Assembly: GCA_902767565.1 (NCBI GenBank)
Contig: CACXHY010000005.1
Coordinates: 86,208 to 150,207 of the forward strand
DNA: 64,000 nt
Source of the DNA: an uncultured Eubacteriales bacterium
Lineage (GTDB): Bacteria; Bacillota; Clostridia; Christensenellales; Aristaeellaceae
Direction of reading: 5' to 3'
This document shows, in pieces, positions 50,204 to 57,881 of this stretch; positions within the stretch are counted from its first letter, which is position 1, and every line of letters begins with the position of its first letter. Made by a program: the position numbers and the translations under genes. Below the pieces are notes generated by a model. That model was not told the origin of the DNA, searched no databases, and saw only the letters and a list, made by a program, of their open reading frames with translations.

Positions 50204-51265
50204 ATGTTCAAGAATCTGCGGAACAGCTATTACTTCGGCAAAGCCGGCAAGGCGGATTACACCGTGGACGATCTGCCCACCACCCGCTGGCAGCTTTTCT
50301 GGGTGACGCTCAGAACGCGCCTCGGTTCGCTGATGCGGGTGAACATGCTGTACATGCTGGTGTTCGTCCCCGCCATCGTGGTGATGATGATCTTCACCAG
50401 CCAGATCTTCCAGCTCCAGAACTTCATCGCCGATGAAAACGGGCAGAACAGCTATGCCAGGATGCTGGCCTCCGGGCAGGACCTGGGCGATCAGCAGGAA
50501 CTGATCACCCAGCGCGCGGCTTACAGCCTCACCGAGGATGAATACTACCTGCTGCGCAACAACCGCCTGATGCGGATGCTGCTGTGGCTGATCCCCTGCA
50601 TCGCCGTCACGGGCCCCTTCACCGCGGGCGTCAGCTATCTGACCCGCAACTGGTCGCGGGATGAGCACGCCTTTGCCTGGTCCGACTTCAAGGACGCCCT
50701 GAAGGACAACTGGAAGCAGGCGCTGCCCGTCTCCGTGATCACCGGCATCCTGCCGTTCATCGTGTACATGGGCGTCTTCACTTACCGCGAACTGGCGGCG
50801 GAAAGCTGGTTCTACGTGATCCCGGAGGCGCTGGTGATCCTGGCGGGCGTGCTGTGGAGCATCTCCGTGACCTACATGTACCCCCTCATGGTCAGCTATG
50901 AACTGAGGTTCTCCGACCTGATCCGCAACGCGTTCCTGCTAGCTGTCGCCCGTCTTCCCCAGAGCACCGGCATCCGCCTGCTGCACTGCATGCCCTGCGT
51001 GCTGGCCTTTGCGCTTTCGATCCTGCTTCCTTACAATGTGATGCCCTACGTGTTCATGCTGCTCTTTGCCTGGTACCTCATCCTCGGCTTCATGATGAGC
51101 CGGTTCGTCACGTCCTCCTACTGCAACGCGGTTTTCGACCGGTTCATCAATCCCCGGATCGAAGGCGCGAAGGTCGGTCGGGGCCTGCATCGCGAGGAGG
51201 ACGACGAGGAGGAGGCCGACCCGGAGGATCCCGCCGGCGGCGTGGAAGAGAAGCGGGAGGACTGA
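50204..51265 (+). CDS. Polytopic membrane protein, YesL/DUF624-like
   Basis: 353 residues with about six hydrophobic segments (first at MLYMLVFVPAIVVMMIFT). A cytoplasmic loop with FAWSDFKDALKDNWKQALPV resembles DUF624/YesL proteins, which often sit beside carbohydrate-use genes. The C-terminal tail is very acidic (REEDDEEEADPEDPAGG). Start at 50204 after GGGGGAG. Function unknown. The preceding gap 50137-50203 shows no promoter. Confidence 0.78.
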   Translation: MFKNLRNSYYFGKAGKADYTVDDLPTTRWQLFWVTLRTRLGSLMRVNMLYMLVFVPAIVVMMIFTSQIFQLQNFIADENGQNSYARMLASGQDLGDQQELITQRAAYSLTEDEYYLLRNNRLMRMLLWLIPCIAVTGPFTAGVSYLTRNWSRDEHAFAWSDFKDALKDNWKQALPVSVITGILPFIVYMGVFTYRELAAESWFYVIPEALVILAGVLWSISVTYMYPLMVSYELRFSDLIRNAFLLAVARLPQSTGIRLLHCMPCVLAFALSILLPYNVMPYVFMLLFAWYLILGFMMSRFVTSSYCNAVFDRFINPRIEGAKVGRGLHREEDDEEEADPEDPAGGVEEKRED

Positions 51266-51268
51266 GGC

Positions 51269-52030
51269 ATGTACACCAGCTTTGCCGAGGTCTATGACGA
51301 GCTGATGGCGGATGTGGACTATCCCGCCTGGGCGCGTTTCTACGCCGAGATCATGGGCCGGTATGGCATCCGCCCGGGCGCCAGGGTCTGTGAGTGTGCC
51401 TGCGGCACCGGCGGGCTGACCGTCCCTCTGCAGCGCATGGGTTTTGTCATGACGGGTGTGGATCTCAGCCAGGAGATGCTGTGGATCGCTGCCCAGAAGG
51501 CCCGTGGCCTGGGCCTGAACACGGTGTTCGTGAAGCAGGACATGAGGCAGCTGCGCCTCCACCGCCCCGTGAATGCGGTGATGGCCACCTGCGACGGTGT
51601 CAATTACCTGCTGACGGAGCAGGACCTGCGCGCCTTCTTCGGTGCTGCGCATGACGCGATCCTGCCCGGGGGCGGGCTGTTCTTCGACGTCTCCACCCCC
51701 GCCAAGCTGGAACACACGCTCGGGAACAGGACCCTGGGGGAGGATACGGAGCGGGTCACCTACATGTGGCAGAACCGCTGGCACACCCGGTCCCGCATCC
51801 TGGACCTGAGCCTGTGCATCTTCGTGAAGGAAAAGGACGGCCGGTACCGCCGCATGGATGAGGAGCAGAGGCAGCGGGCCTGGACCATGGAGGAGCTGCA
51901 CACCGCCCTGAAGCAGGCGGGCTTCACCGATATCGCCTTCTACGGCAACAGCAGGCTGACCGCGCCGAGGCCCGCCGAAGAGCGGTGGCATGTGGCGGCG
52001 CGCAAACAGGAGGAGATCCCACAGACATGA
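51269..52030 (+). CDS. SAM-dependent class I methyltransferase
   Basis: 253 residues. SAM-binding motif I is RVCECACGTGGLTVPL, and motif II, the end of strand 2, is MTGVDLSQEML. MATCDGVNYLL and LPGGGLFFDVST are motifs III and IV. The N-terminus FAEVYDELMADVDYPAW is common in small-molecule methyltransferases of Firmicutes. Substrate unknown. Overlaps hslO by ATGA and starts three bases after the membrane protein. Confidence 0.92.
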   Translation: MYTSFAEVYDELMADVDYPAWARFYAEIMGRYGIRPGARVCECACGTGGLTVPLQRMGFVMTGVDLSQEMLWIAAQKARGLGLNTVFVKQDMRQLRLHRPVNAVMATCDGVNYLLTEQDLRAFFGAAHDAILPGGGLFFDVSTPAKLEHTLGNRTLGEDTERVTYMWQNRWHTRSRILDLSLCIFVKEKDGRYRRMDEEQRQRAWTMEELHTALKQAGFTDIAFYGNSRLTAPRPAEERWHVAARKQEEIPQT

Positions 52031-52953
52031 GCGAATACCGATTCGAACGCCGCAGCGGCGACGAGATGCTGCACATGACCCTGATGAACGGGCAGGCGCG
52101 GGTGCTGCTGTGCGAGACCACGGAACTGACCCAGCGCTGCAGCGATATCCACAACGCGACGCCTCTGGCCACCGCCGCCCTGGGCCGCCTCATGGCCGGC
52201 ACGCTGATGATGAGCGTGCAGCTGAAGGGCGAGCATGAAGACGTGTCCGTCACCGTCAAGGGCGACGGCCCCATCGGCACCCTGGTGTGCGTGGGCGAGC
52301 ACGGCAATGTCCGCGCCTGCTGCGACGACCCCGGGCTGACCCTGCCTCTGCGGGAGGACGGAAAGCTGAACGTGGGCGCCGCCGTGGGCCGCACCGGCCG
52401 CATGAGCGTGGTGAAGGACCTGGGCATGCGGGAACCCTACGTCGGCCAGTGCCAGCTGGTCAGCGGCGAGATCGCCATGGACTTCGCCAACTACTTCACC
52501 GCCTCGGAGCAGCAGCCCTCGCTGGTGGCGCTGGGCGTGCTGACCAGCGGAGAGCGGGTGCTGAAGGCCGGCGGTCTCCTCATCCAGCCCATGCCCGGCT
52601 GCGAGGAGAGCACCATCGAGCAGCTGGAACTCCGCAGCCCTATGTTCGCGGATATCAGCCGGGAACTGGCCGCCGCCCCCAAGGAGGAGCTGGCGGAGGA
52701 CTGGTTCCGCGGCATGGAGCCGCGGCTGCTGGAGCGCACCCCGCTGCGCTATCGCTGCACCTGCTCCCGGGAGCGGATGGAGCGCGCCCTGCTCAGCATG
52801 GGCAGCGCGGACCTGAAGGAGATCATCGACGACGACCGGGGCGCGGAACTTGGCTGTCATTTCTGCGGGAGCAAGTACTTCTTTACCACCGATGAACTGA
52901 AGGCGCTGCTGGCGTCCGGGAGGAAGACCGATGTTCAGGACGATCGACTTTGA
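52027..52953 (+). CDS. hslO: Redox-regulated chaperone Hsp33
   Basis: 308 residues from ATG 52027. N-terminal Hsp33 blocks are ATPLATAALGRLMAGTLMM, TVKGDGPIGTLVC and GTL-type sheet elements. The zinc switch at the C-terminus is C-T-C (YRCTCSRERM) and CHFC (ELGCHFCGSKYFF). In oxidising conditions zinc is released, and disulfides form and activate the holdase. ATG overlaps the methyltransferase stop, and its 3' end overlaps the next gene by 23 nt. Confidence 0.95.
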   Translation: MSEYRFERRSGDEMLHMTLMNGQARVLLCETTELTQRCSDIHNATPLATAALGRLMAGTLMMSVQLKGEHEDVSVTVKGDGPIGTLVCVGEHGNVRACCDDPGLTLPLREDGKLNVGAAVGRTGRMSVVKDLGMREPYVGQCQLVSGEIAMDFANYFTASEQQPSLVALGVLTSGERVLKAGGLLIQPMPGCEESTIEQLELRSPMFADISRELAAAPKEELAEDWFRGMEPRLLERTPLRYRCTCSRERMERALLSMGSADLKEIIDDDRGAELGCHFCGSKYFFTTDELKALLASGRKTDVQDDRL

Positions 52954-53758
52954 CGAGCGCTTCGCCGCTTTCACATCCGCATGGGTGGAGAAGCACCGCG
53001 GTGAGTACAGGAGCTTTGACGCCATGGAGGCCGACCTGCCCAAGGTGTACAGCAGCTTTGTGAACACCCCTGCGGACTGGCTGGACGGCATCACGCCCGG
53101 CGCGTATTTTACCCAGTTCGAGGATCCGAAGGATCTGGTGGACTGGCTGAACGCCTACTGCGAGGCCGGCGTGCCTGTCCCGGAGCTGCTGCTGGAGCAG
53201 ATCGAGAATGTGGGCAAGCCCTGCGAAAAGCGCCTCGTGGCCCTGCTGAAGGACGAGAATGCCGGCAGCGACGCGAAGATGACGGCGATCGGCCTGCTGC
53301 GGAACCTGAACAGCACCCAGCCGAAAATGCTCTACATCGGCTGGCAGATGGATCGCGAGGCGGAGGATGAGCTGGCGGACAACGCCATCGACTCCCTGGC
53401 GGACATGGGCCCGTCGGCGCTGCAGCCCATGCTGGAGGCGCTTCCCAGAGCCAATGTCCACGGACAGACCGCGCTTCTGGATGTGCTGGTGCGCTACCCG
53501 GGGAACGAACAGGTCTTCAGGACGGCCGTTCGGCTCTTCCGGGAGCACCGGGAGAACATGGCGCTCTACGCCGGTTATCTCGCAAAACTGGACGACGACC
53601 GGGCTCTGCCCGACCTGATGAAAGCGGCCCGGGACCCGGACACGGGCTATGCCGCCTTCATCGAACTGCGGGCGGCCATCGAGCGGCTCGGCGGCGACGC
53701 GCCGGACCGGGATTTCACCGGCGACCCGGAGTACGAACTGCTGCAGGGCATGGAATGA
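52931..53758 (+). CDS. HEAT-repeat-like helical protein, unknown
   Basis: 275 residues, ATG at 52931 after GGGAGGAAGACCG, overlapping the end of hslO by 23 nt in another frame. Residues about 85-270 are a series of helix pairs with the look of HEAT repeats (CEKRLVALLKDENAGSDAKM; ELADNAIDSLADMGPSALQP; LDDDRALPDLMKAARDPDTG). Scaffold or interaction role likely. Coupled to hslO, so possibly linked to stress or protein quality control, by context only. Confidence 0.75.
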   Translation: MFRTIDFDERFAAFTSAWVEKHRGEYRSFDAMEADLPKVYSSFVNTPADWLDGITPGAYFTQFEDPKDLVDWLNAYCEAGVPVPELLLEQIENVGKPCEKRLVALLKDENAGSDAKMTAIGLLRNLNSTQPKMLYIGWQMDREAEDELADNAIDSLADMGPSALQPMLEALPRANVHGQTALLDVLVRYPGNEQVFRTAVRLFREHRENMALYAGYLAKLDDDRALPDLMKAARDPDTGYAAFIELRAAIERLGGDAPDRDFTGDPEYELLQGME

Positions 53759-53809
53759 CTCCCGGCGGGCGATCCGCCGATACGATGAACGGAGAAAGGA
53801 GGCGGCGCG

Positions 53810-55768
53810 TTGCTCTGCCCATTTTGCGGAACCTACGGCGCGGCGAACGACGTGATCTGTCCGGCCTGCGGAAGACTGCTGCCCCGGGGCGAGAACCACG
53901 ACTCCGGCGTGATGGCCATCCGGCAGGGAAAGCGCGCCCGCCAGGAAGCCCAGTCCGGCGAGACACCCATCTGGCAGCGGCGCCAGGGCACGGCCCGGGT
54001 CTATGTGGATCCTGACACACGCCCCGCCACCGGAGGACAGATCCCGGTCTTTCCGACGGCGCAGATCTTTGACGCCGACGGCACGCCGGTATCGGACGAG
54101 CGCGAGATCGAGCGCAGCCTCGCCCGCCAGCTGTACGGCGAGGAGGAATACGCCGGGAGGACCGGGGCTGCCGCTCCGGCCGTCCGCCGCCGCAGCCGGC
54201 CCATCCGGAAGCACGGCTTCAACTGGATGATCCTCTGGATCGCGCTGGCTGTTCTGGTGGTGGTTTCCGGAGTGGCGGCCGTCGTATGGCTGCGGGCGAC
54301 GGATGAAGGGCACCTGTTCCTGGTGCGCCATGACTATGAGATCAATGACAGCGCCGCCTATTGGCAGGTGGGCAGGGAACGCATGGACACCGGTGACCTG
54401 GACGGCGCCATCGACCTGTTCCTCCGGGCCGCGGAGCTGGAGGAGGCCCAAAGCGGCCGCACCAACCTGGATGGTCTGATGATGCTGGCCACCGCCTATC
54501 TCAGCAAAGGGGAGACGGAGAAGGCCGAAGAGATCTACGTGCATATCTACACCGACATCAATCCCTCCTCGGAGGAGGCTTACCGCCGAGAGATCGAGCT
54601 GCTCCGCGAATCCGGCAGGGAAGCGGAGGCCGCCGATCTGATGCTGGTGGCCTACCGGAAGACCGGCAGCGACACCTTCCGCCGGCAGCGGAACCTGCTC
54701 CTTCCCAGCCAGCCCGTCACGGACCTGACCGCTGCCGTCTTCGAGCAGCGCAGGACCATGCACCTGACCTCCCCGGAGGGTTACCCCATCTACTATGTGA
54801 TGAACAACGAGGAGGCCGTCCTCTTCGATGAGGACCGCCATATCACCTCCGACTGGATCCTGTACGACGGCAGCATCTACCTGGACGAGGGCAAGTGGAC
54901 GATCCGCGCCGTGTGCGTGAACGGCGAGCTTGCCTCCGACGAGCTCTCGGCCACCTATACCGTCGACCTGCCGTCCCCTCATCAGCCCAACTGCGGCCTG
55001 TCCCCGGGCACCTACGAGAAGAAGCAGCGCGTGTACCTGTGGCCCAACAAGGAGGACGAGGCGAAGAAGAAGGACGGCACCGTCGAGAAGATCACCATCT
55101 ACTATACCATCGACGGCTCCATCCCCGACGCCGACAGCCCCATCGCGGACCGGGACGTGGCGATCCGCCTGCCCGCCTACAGCATCACCCTGCAGGCCAT
55201 CGCCGTGAACAGCTACGGCAAGCCATCCACGGTGCTGGAACGCCACTTCGTCATCAAGGCGGAGAAAGACCCGCCAAAGGGCTATGCCACCGACAATCCG
55301 GCCGATATCGCTTCCGTCCGCCTGAACTCCACCACCTACGACATGTTCGTCTCGTCCTTCGGTCAGGAAGAGCGGGGCGAGGACGTGGACATGGGCAACC
55401 TGGGCATCTGCCGCCGCTGTTACTACAGATGGGGCTATGTCACCTACCAGATGGTGGGCACGACCCGATATTTGGTCGAGATCTCCTACAACACCAACGA
55501 GATCGAGTCCCCGCGGTCCACAAAGATCGGCATGAGCGAAACCGAGATCACCTCGAAGTTCCGCGACATGGGACAGTTGGAGAGCCCTTCCGGAAACCGC
55601 GGCCTGTACTCCAACGGCGACGGCATCGGCAAGATCTACAAACAGCAGGACGGGACCAAGATCATCCGCTACATCGCCTATACCGCCGACGGCCACTACT
55701 GGCAGCTGGACTACAACCTGGACCGCTCCGGCATCGTAGGTTCCATCTACATGCTGTACATTCCGTAA
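53810..55768 (+). CDS. Zinc-ribbon, TM, TPR and chitobiase-type-domain membrane protein, unknown
   Basis: 652 residues from a TTG at 53810 that follows AAAGGAGGCGGCGCG. No ATG or GTG fits better. N-terminal zinc ribbon (LCPFCGTYGAANDVICPACG), disordered Arg-rich stretch, one helix at about 143-163 (WMILWIALAVLVVVSGVAAVV), then TPR-like helices (AAYWQVGRERMDTGDLDGAI). A beta domain around 395-480 (IYYTIDGSIPD...) matches the chitobiase C-terminal-type fold. The last 170 residues are beta-rich with tyrosines. Topology: ribbon inside, domains outside. Similar proteins occur in gut Clostridia, and function is unknown. Confidence 0.82.
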   Translation: MLCPFCGTYGAANDVICPACGRLLPRGENHDSGVMAIRQGKRARQEAQSGETPIWQRRQGTARVYVDPDTRPATGGQIPVFPTAQIFDADGTPVSDEREIERSLARQLYGEEEYAGRTGAAAPAVRRRSRPIRKHGFNWMILWIALAVLVVVSGVAAVVWLRATDEGHLFLVRHDYEINDSAAYWQVGRERMDTGDLDGAIDLFLRAAELEEAQSGRTNLDGLMMLATAYLSKGETEKAEEIYVHIYTDINPSSEEAYRREIELLRESGREAEAADLMLVAYRKTGSDTFRRQRNLLLPSQPVTDLTAAVFEQRRTMHLTSPEGYPIYYVMNNEEAVLFDEDRHITSDWILYDGSIYLDEGKWTIRAVCVNGELASDELSATYTVDLPSPHQPNCGLSPGTYEKKQRVYLWPNKEDEAKKKDGTVEKITIYYTIDGSIPDADSPIADRDVAIRLPAYSITLQAIAVNSYGKPSTVLERHFVIKAEKDPPKGYATDNPADIASVRLNSTTYDMFVSSFGQEERGEDVDMGNLGICRRCYYRWGYVTYQMVGTTRYLVEISYNTNEIESPRSTKIGMSETEITSKFRDMGQLESPSGNRGLYSNGDGIGKIYKQQDGTKIIRYIAYTADGHYWQLDYNLDRSGIVGSIYMLYIP

Positions 55769-55782
55769 GAGCCGCGTGCGGT

Positions 55783-55810
55783 TTGACAATTCACCCGCAT
55801 ATGCTATAAT
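55783..55810 (+). promoter_or_regulatory. Promoter for the RseC-like and thioredoxin genes
   Basis: TTGACA (55783-55788), 16-nt spacer, TATAAT (55805-55810), extended -10 TGCTATAAT, 26 nt before the ATG. Confidence 0.88.
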
Positions 55811-55836
55811 GCCCGCGAGCGGGGGAGGTGGCGCGC

Positions 55837-56286
55837 ATGGAGAAAGTCGGAGAGATCACCGCCGTACACGGCGATCAGCTGGAGATATCCTTCTGCCGTC
55901 CGCAGGACTGCGGGCACTGTCACGCCTGTGAGGGCGGACAGCAGCCCACGGTGATCCGGGTCGCCGGGAGCGGCAGAGTGGGCGACTACGCCGCGGTGGA
56001 ACTCCCGACCGGGACCGTGGTGAAGGCCTCCCTGCTGGCCTACGCCCTGCCCGTCGCCGGGCTGATGCTGGGCATGGTGCTGGGACAGGCCCTGTCCGGC
56101 GGCGCGCTTGCCGGGACCGCGGTCGGCGGCGGCACAGGCCTGCTCGTCGCCGTGGGCGCGGTCGCGGTGACCGAAAAAGGCCGGCGGCGTTCGGACCGCT
56201 GGCAGCCGAAACTGACCCGGATCTTCCCCCGTGAGGATCACGAAGAAAAAGGAGAAGAAAACCATGATCACAGCGCTGACGAATGA
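55837..56286 (+). CDS. SoxR-reducing/RseC family protein
   Basis: 149 residues from ATG 55837 after GGGGGAGG (GTG 55828 is within the ribosome site). The Cys-rich signature FCRPQDCGHCHAC is characteristic. Two helices follow (VVKASLLAYALPVAGLMLGM and the Gly/Ala-rich LAGTAVGGGTGLLVAVGAV). Family members accompany Rnf complexes or RseAB. Neither is nearby. Here the partner is thioredoxin, whose start lies inside this gene's 3' end, pointing to a thiol or Fe-S redox role at the membrane. Confidence 0.88.
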   Translation: MEKVGEITAVHGDQLEISFCRPQDCGHCHACEGGQQPTVIRVAGSGRVGDYAAVELPTGTVVKASLLAYALPVAGLMLGMVLGQALSGGALAGTAVGGGTGLLVAVGAVAVTEKGRRRSDRWQPKLTRIFPREDHEEKGEENHDHSADE

Positions 56287-56581
56287 CACTTTCGACGCCT
56301 TTGTTGCCGGAGCCGGCAAGCCGGTCCTGGTCGACCTCTGGGCATCCTGGTGCGGCCCCTGCCGGATGCTGAGCCCGCTGGTGGATCGGCTGGCGGAGGA
56401 GATGGAAGGCAAGATCGAGGTGGCCAAGGTGGACATCGATGAGAACGCCGAGGTCGCCATGAAGTTCGGCGTCAACTCCATCCCCACCCTGCTGCTGTTT
56501 AAGAACGGCCGCCTGGCGGACAAGTCCGTCGGTCTGATCCCCATGGAGCAGCTGAAGGCCTTCGCGGAAGGCGCCCTCTGA
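56264..56581 (+). CDS. trxA: Thioredoxin
   Basis: 105 residues, from ATG 56264 after AAAGGAGAAGAAAACC, inside the 3' end of the RseC-like gene (23-nt overlap). Active site WASWCGPCRM, cis-Pro SIPTLLLFKNG. General disulfide reductase. A thioredoxin reductase gene is not in the window. Confidence 0.96.
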   Translation: MITALTNDTFDAFVAGAGKPVLVDLWASWCGPCRMLSPLVDRLAEEMEGKIEVAKVDIDENAEVAMKFGVNSIPTLLLFKNGRLADKSVGLIPMEQLKAFAEGAL

Positions 56582-56592
56582 TCCCGGCAGAC

Positions 56593-56631
56593 AAAAAACG
56601 ATCCACCCCGTCCGAAAGGGCAGGGTGGATC
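56593..56631. terminator. Terminator between trx and mreB
   Basis: GATCCACCC (56600-56608) pairs with GGGTGGATC (56623-56631). On the minus strand a run of six T (complement of 56593-56598) follows, so it mainly ends mreB transcription. Use by trx is likely too. Confidence 0.85.
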
Positions 56632-56643
56632 TGTTGTTCGCGA

Positions 56644-57669
56644 TTATCTGCGCCAGTGACGCTTGCTCTGGTTCAGCAGCAGGCGCATGGTGGGCGTATC
56701 CTCCAGCGCCCGGCCGCAGCCCAGCACCACGCTGGCCTGGGGATCCTCCGCCACGGCGCAGGGGATGTGCAGGGCGCGGAACACGGCGTCCTGCAGGCCG
56801 CTGAGCGCCGCGCCGCCGCCGGTCAGGACGATGCCCTCGTCGAAGATATCCGCGGCCAGCTGGGGCGGCGTGCGCTCGATGACCGCCTGAATGGCCTCCA
56901 CGAAGTGTCCGACGGGCTCGGTCAGGGCGTCGTAGATCTCCGCCGCGGAGACCGCCATGGTCTTGGGCAGGCCGGAGACCAGGTTCCGGCCCGTAACGTC
57001 CATTTTCAGCTCGCCCGTGGGCTCAATGGCGCTGCCGATGTTGATCTTGACCTCTTCCGCGGTGCGCTCGCCGATGAGCAGATTGTGCTTGCGCCGGATG
57101 TAGCGGATGATGGCGTCGTCAAAGGCATCGCCGCCCAGGGGGATACAGGTGCCCACCGTGATCTCGTTGGAAGAGAGGACGCAGATGTCGGTGGCGCCGG
57201 CGCCCACATCCACGATCATGCTGCCGTAGGACTCGTCAAAGCGCATGCCCACGCCCAGCGCGGCCGCGATGGGCCGCTCCAGGATCTGCGTCCGGCGCAT
57301 GCCCGCATCGAACATGATGGAGATGAGCGAGCGCTTCTCGATCTCGTTGACGCCTGTGGGGACCGACATCACCGCGCGGGGCCGGGAGAACAGGCGGCGG
57401 CCGATGGCGTGGCCGATCAGGTCGCTGAGAAGGGTCTTCACCAGGTCGTAATCTGTGATCGCGCCCTGCCGGAGGGGCCGGACTGCCTGGATACTGCCGG
57501 GGGTGCGCCCCAGGAGCCGCTGGGCGTCGCTGCCGACGGCCAGCACCCGGTCCATGTCGCGATCCACCGCCACCACCGCGGGCTCCCTGAGGATAATGCC
57601 CCGTCCGCGCATATAGACCAGCACATGGGACGTCCCCAGATCAACGCCGATGTCGTGGACCTGTGCCAT
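56644..57669 (-). CDS. mreB: MreB-family cell shape actin homologue
   Basis: 341 residues from ATG 57669. The frame runs further upstream through the promoter and was trimmed. Actin-fold motifs: phosphate 1 DIGVDLGTSHVLVYM, connect RPLRQGAITDYDL, VGAGATDICVLS (phosphate 2), GGDAFDDAII, and the adenosine motif IVLTGGGAALSGL. Polymerises at the membrane to direct wall synthesis. No mreC or mreD follows, so it may be an Mbl/MreBH-like paralogue. Confidence 0.93.
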   Translation of the reverse strand: MAQVHDIGVDLGTSHVLVYMRGRGIILREPAVVAVDRDMDRVLAVGSDAQRLLGRTPGSIQAVRPLRQGAITDYDLVKTLLSDLIGHAIGRRLFSRPRAVMSVPTGVNEIEKRSLISIMFDAGMRRTQILERPIAAALGVGMRFDESYGSMIVDVGAGATDICVLSSNEITVGTCIPLGGDAFDDAIIRYIRRKHNLLIGERTAEEVKINIGSAIEPTGELKMDVTGRNLVSGLPKTMAVSAAEIYDALTEPVGHFVEAIQAVIERTPPQLAADIFDEGIVLTGGGAALSGLQDAVFRALHIPCAVAEDPQASVVLGCGRALEDTPTMRLLLNQSKRHWRR

Positions 57670-57701
57670 GTCATCACCTGCTTCATGATTTGTACCCGGA
57701 C

Positions 57702-57731
57702 AGTATACCATAGGTTCGCCGGGAAGGTAAA
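57702..57731 (-). promoter_or_regulatory. Promoter for mreB
   Basis: Minus strand TTTACC (57726-57731), 18-nt spacer, TATACT (57702-57707), about 33 nt upstream of the ATG. Confidence 0.6.
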
Positions 57732-57781
57732 GACCGGGGGAGGTAAATTTTCGGCGGATCGGCGAAGACGGCCGAAGCGCC

Positions 57782-57810
57782 TTGCCACGGCCCCGGTTTT
57801 GTGATATGAT
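57782..57810 (+). promoter_or_regulatory. Promoter for thrS
   Basis: TTGCCA (57782-57787), 17-nt spacer, TATGAT (57805-57810). The leader of about 65 nt is too short for a T-box. Confidence 0.75.
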
Positions 57811-57881
57811 GAGCCTCAGCGGCGCAAACCGCCGCATAGATCGCTCACCCGGTAGGTGGCGCGAAAGAGGAGGAGTATCCC

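Noticed and set aside
57811..57881. T-box leader before thrS
   Set aside because: Leader is only about 70 nt, without specifier loop or T-box sequence.
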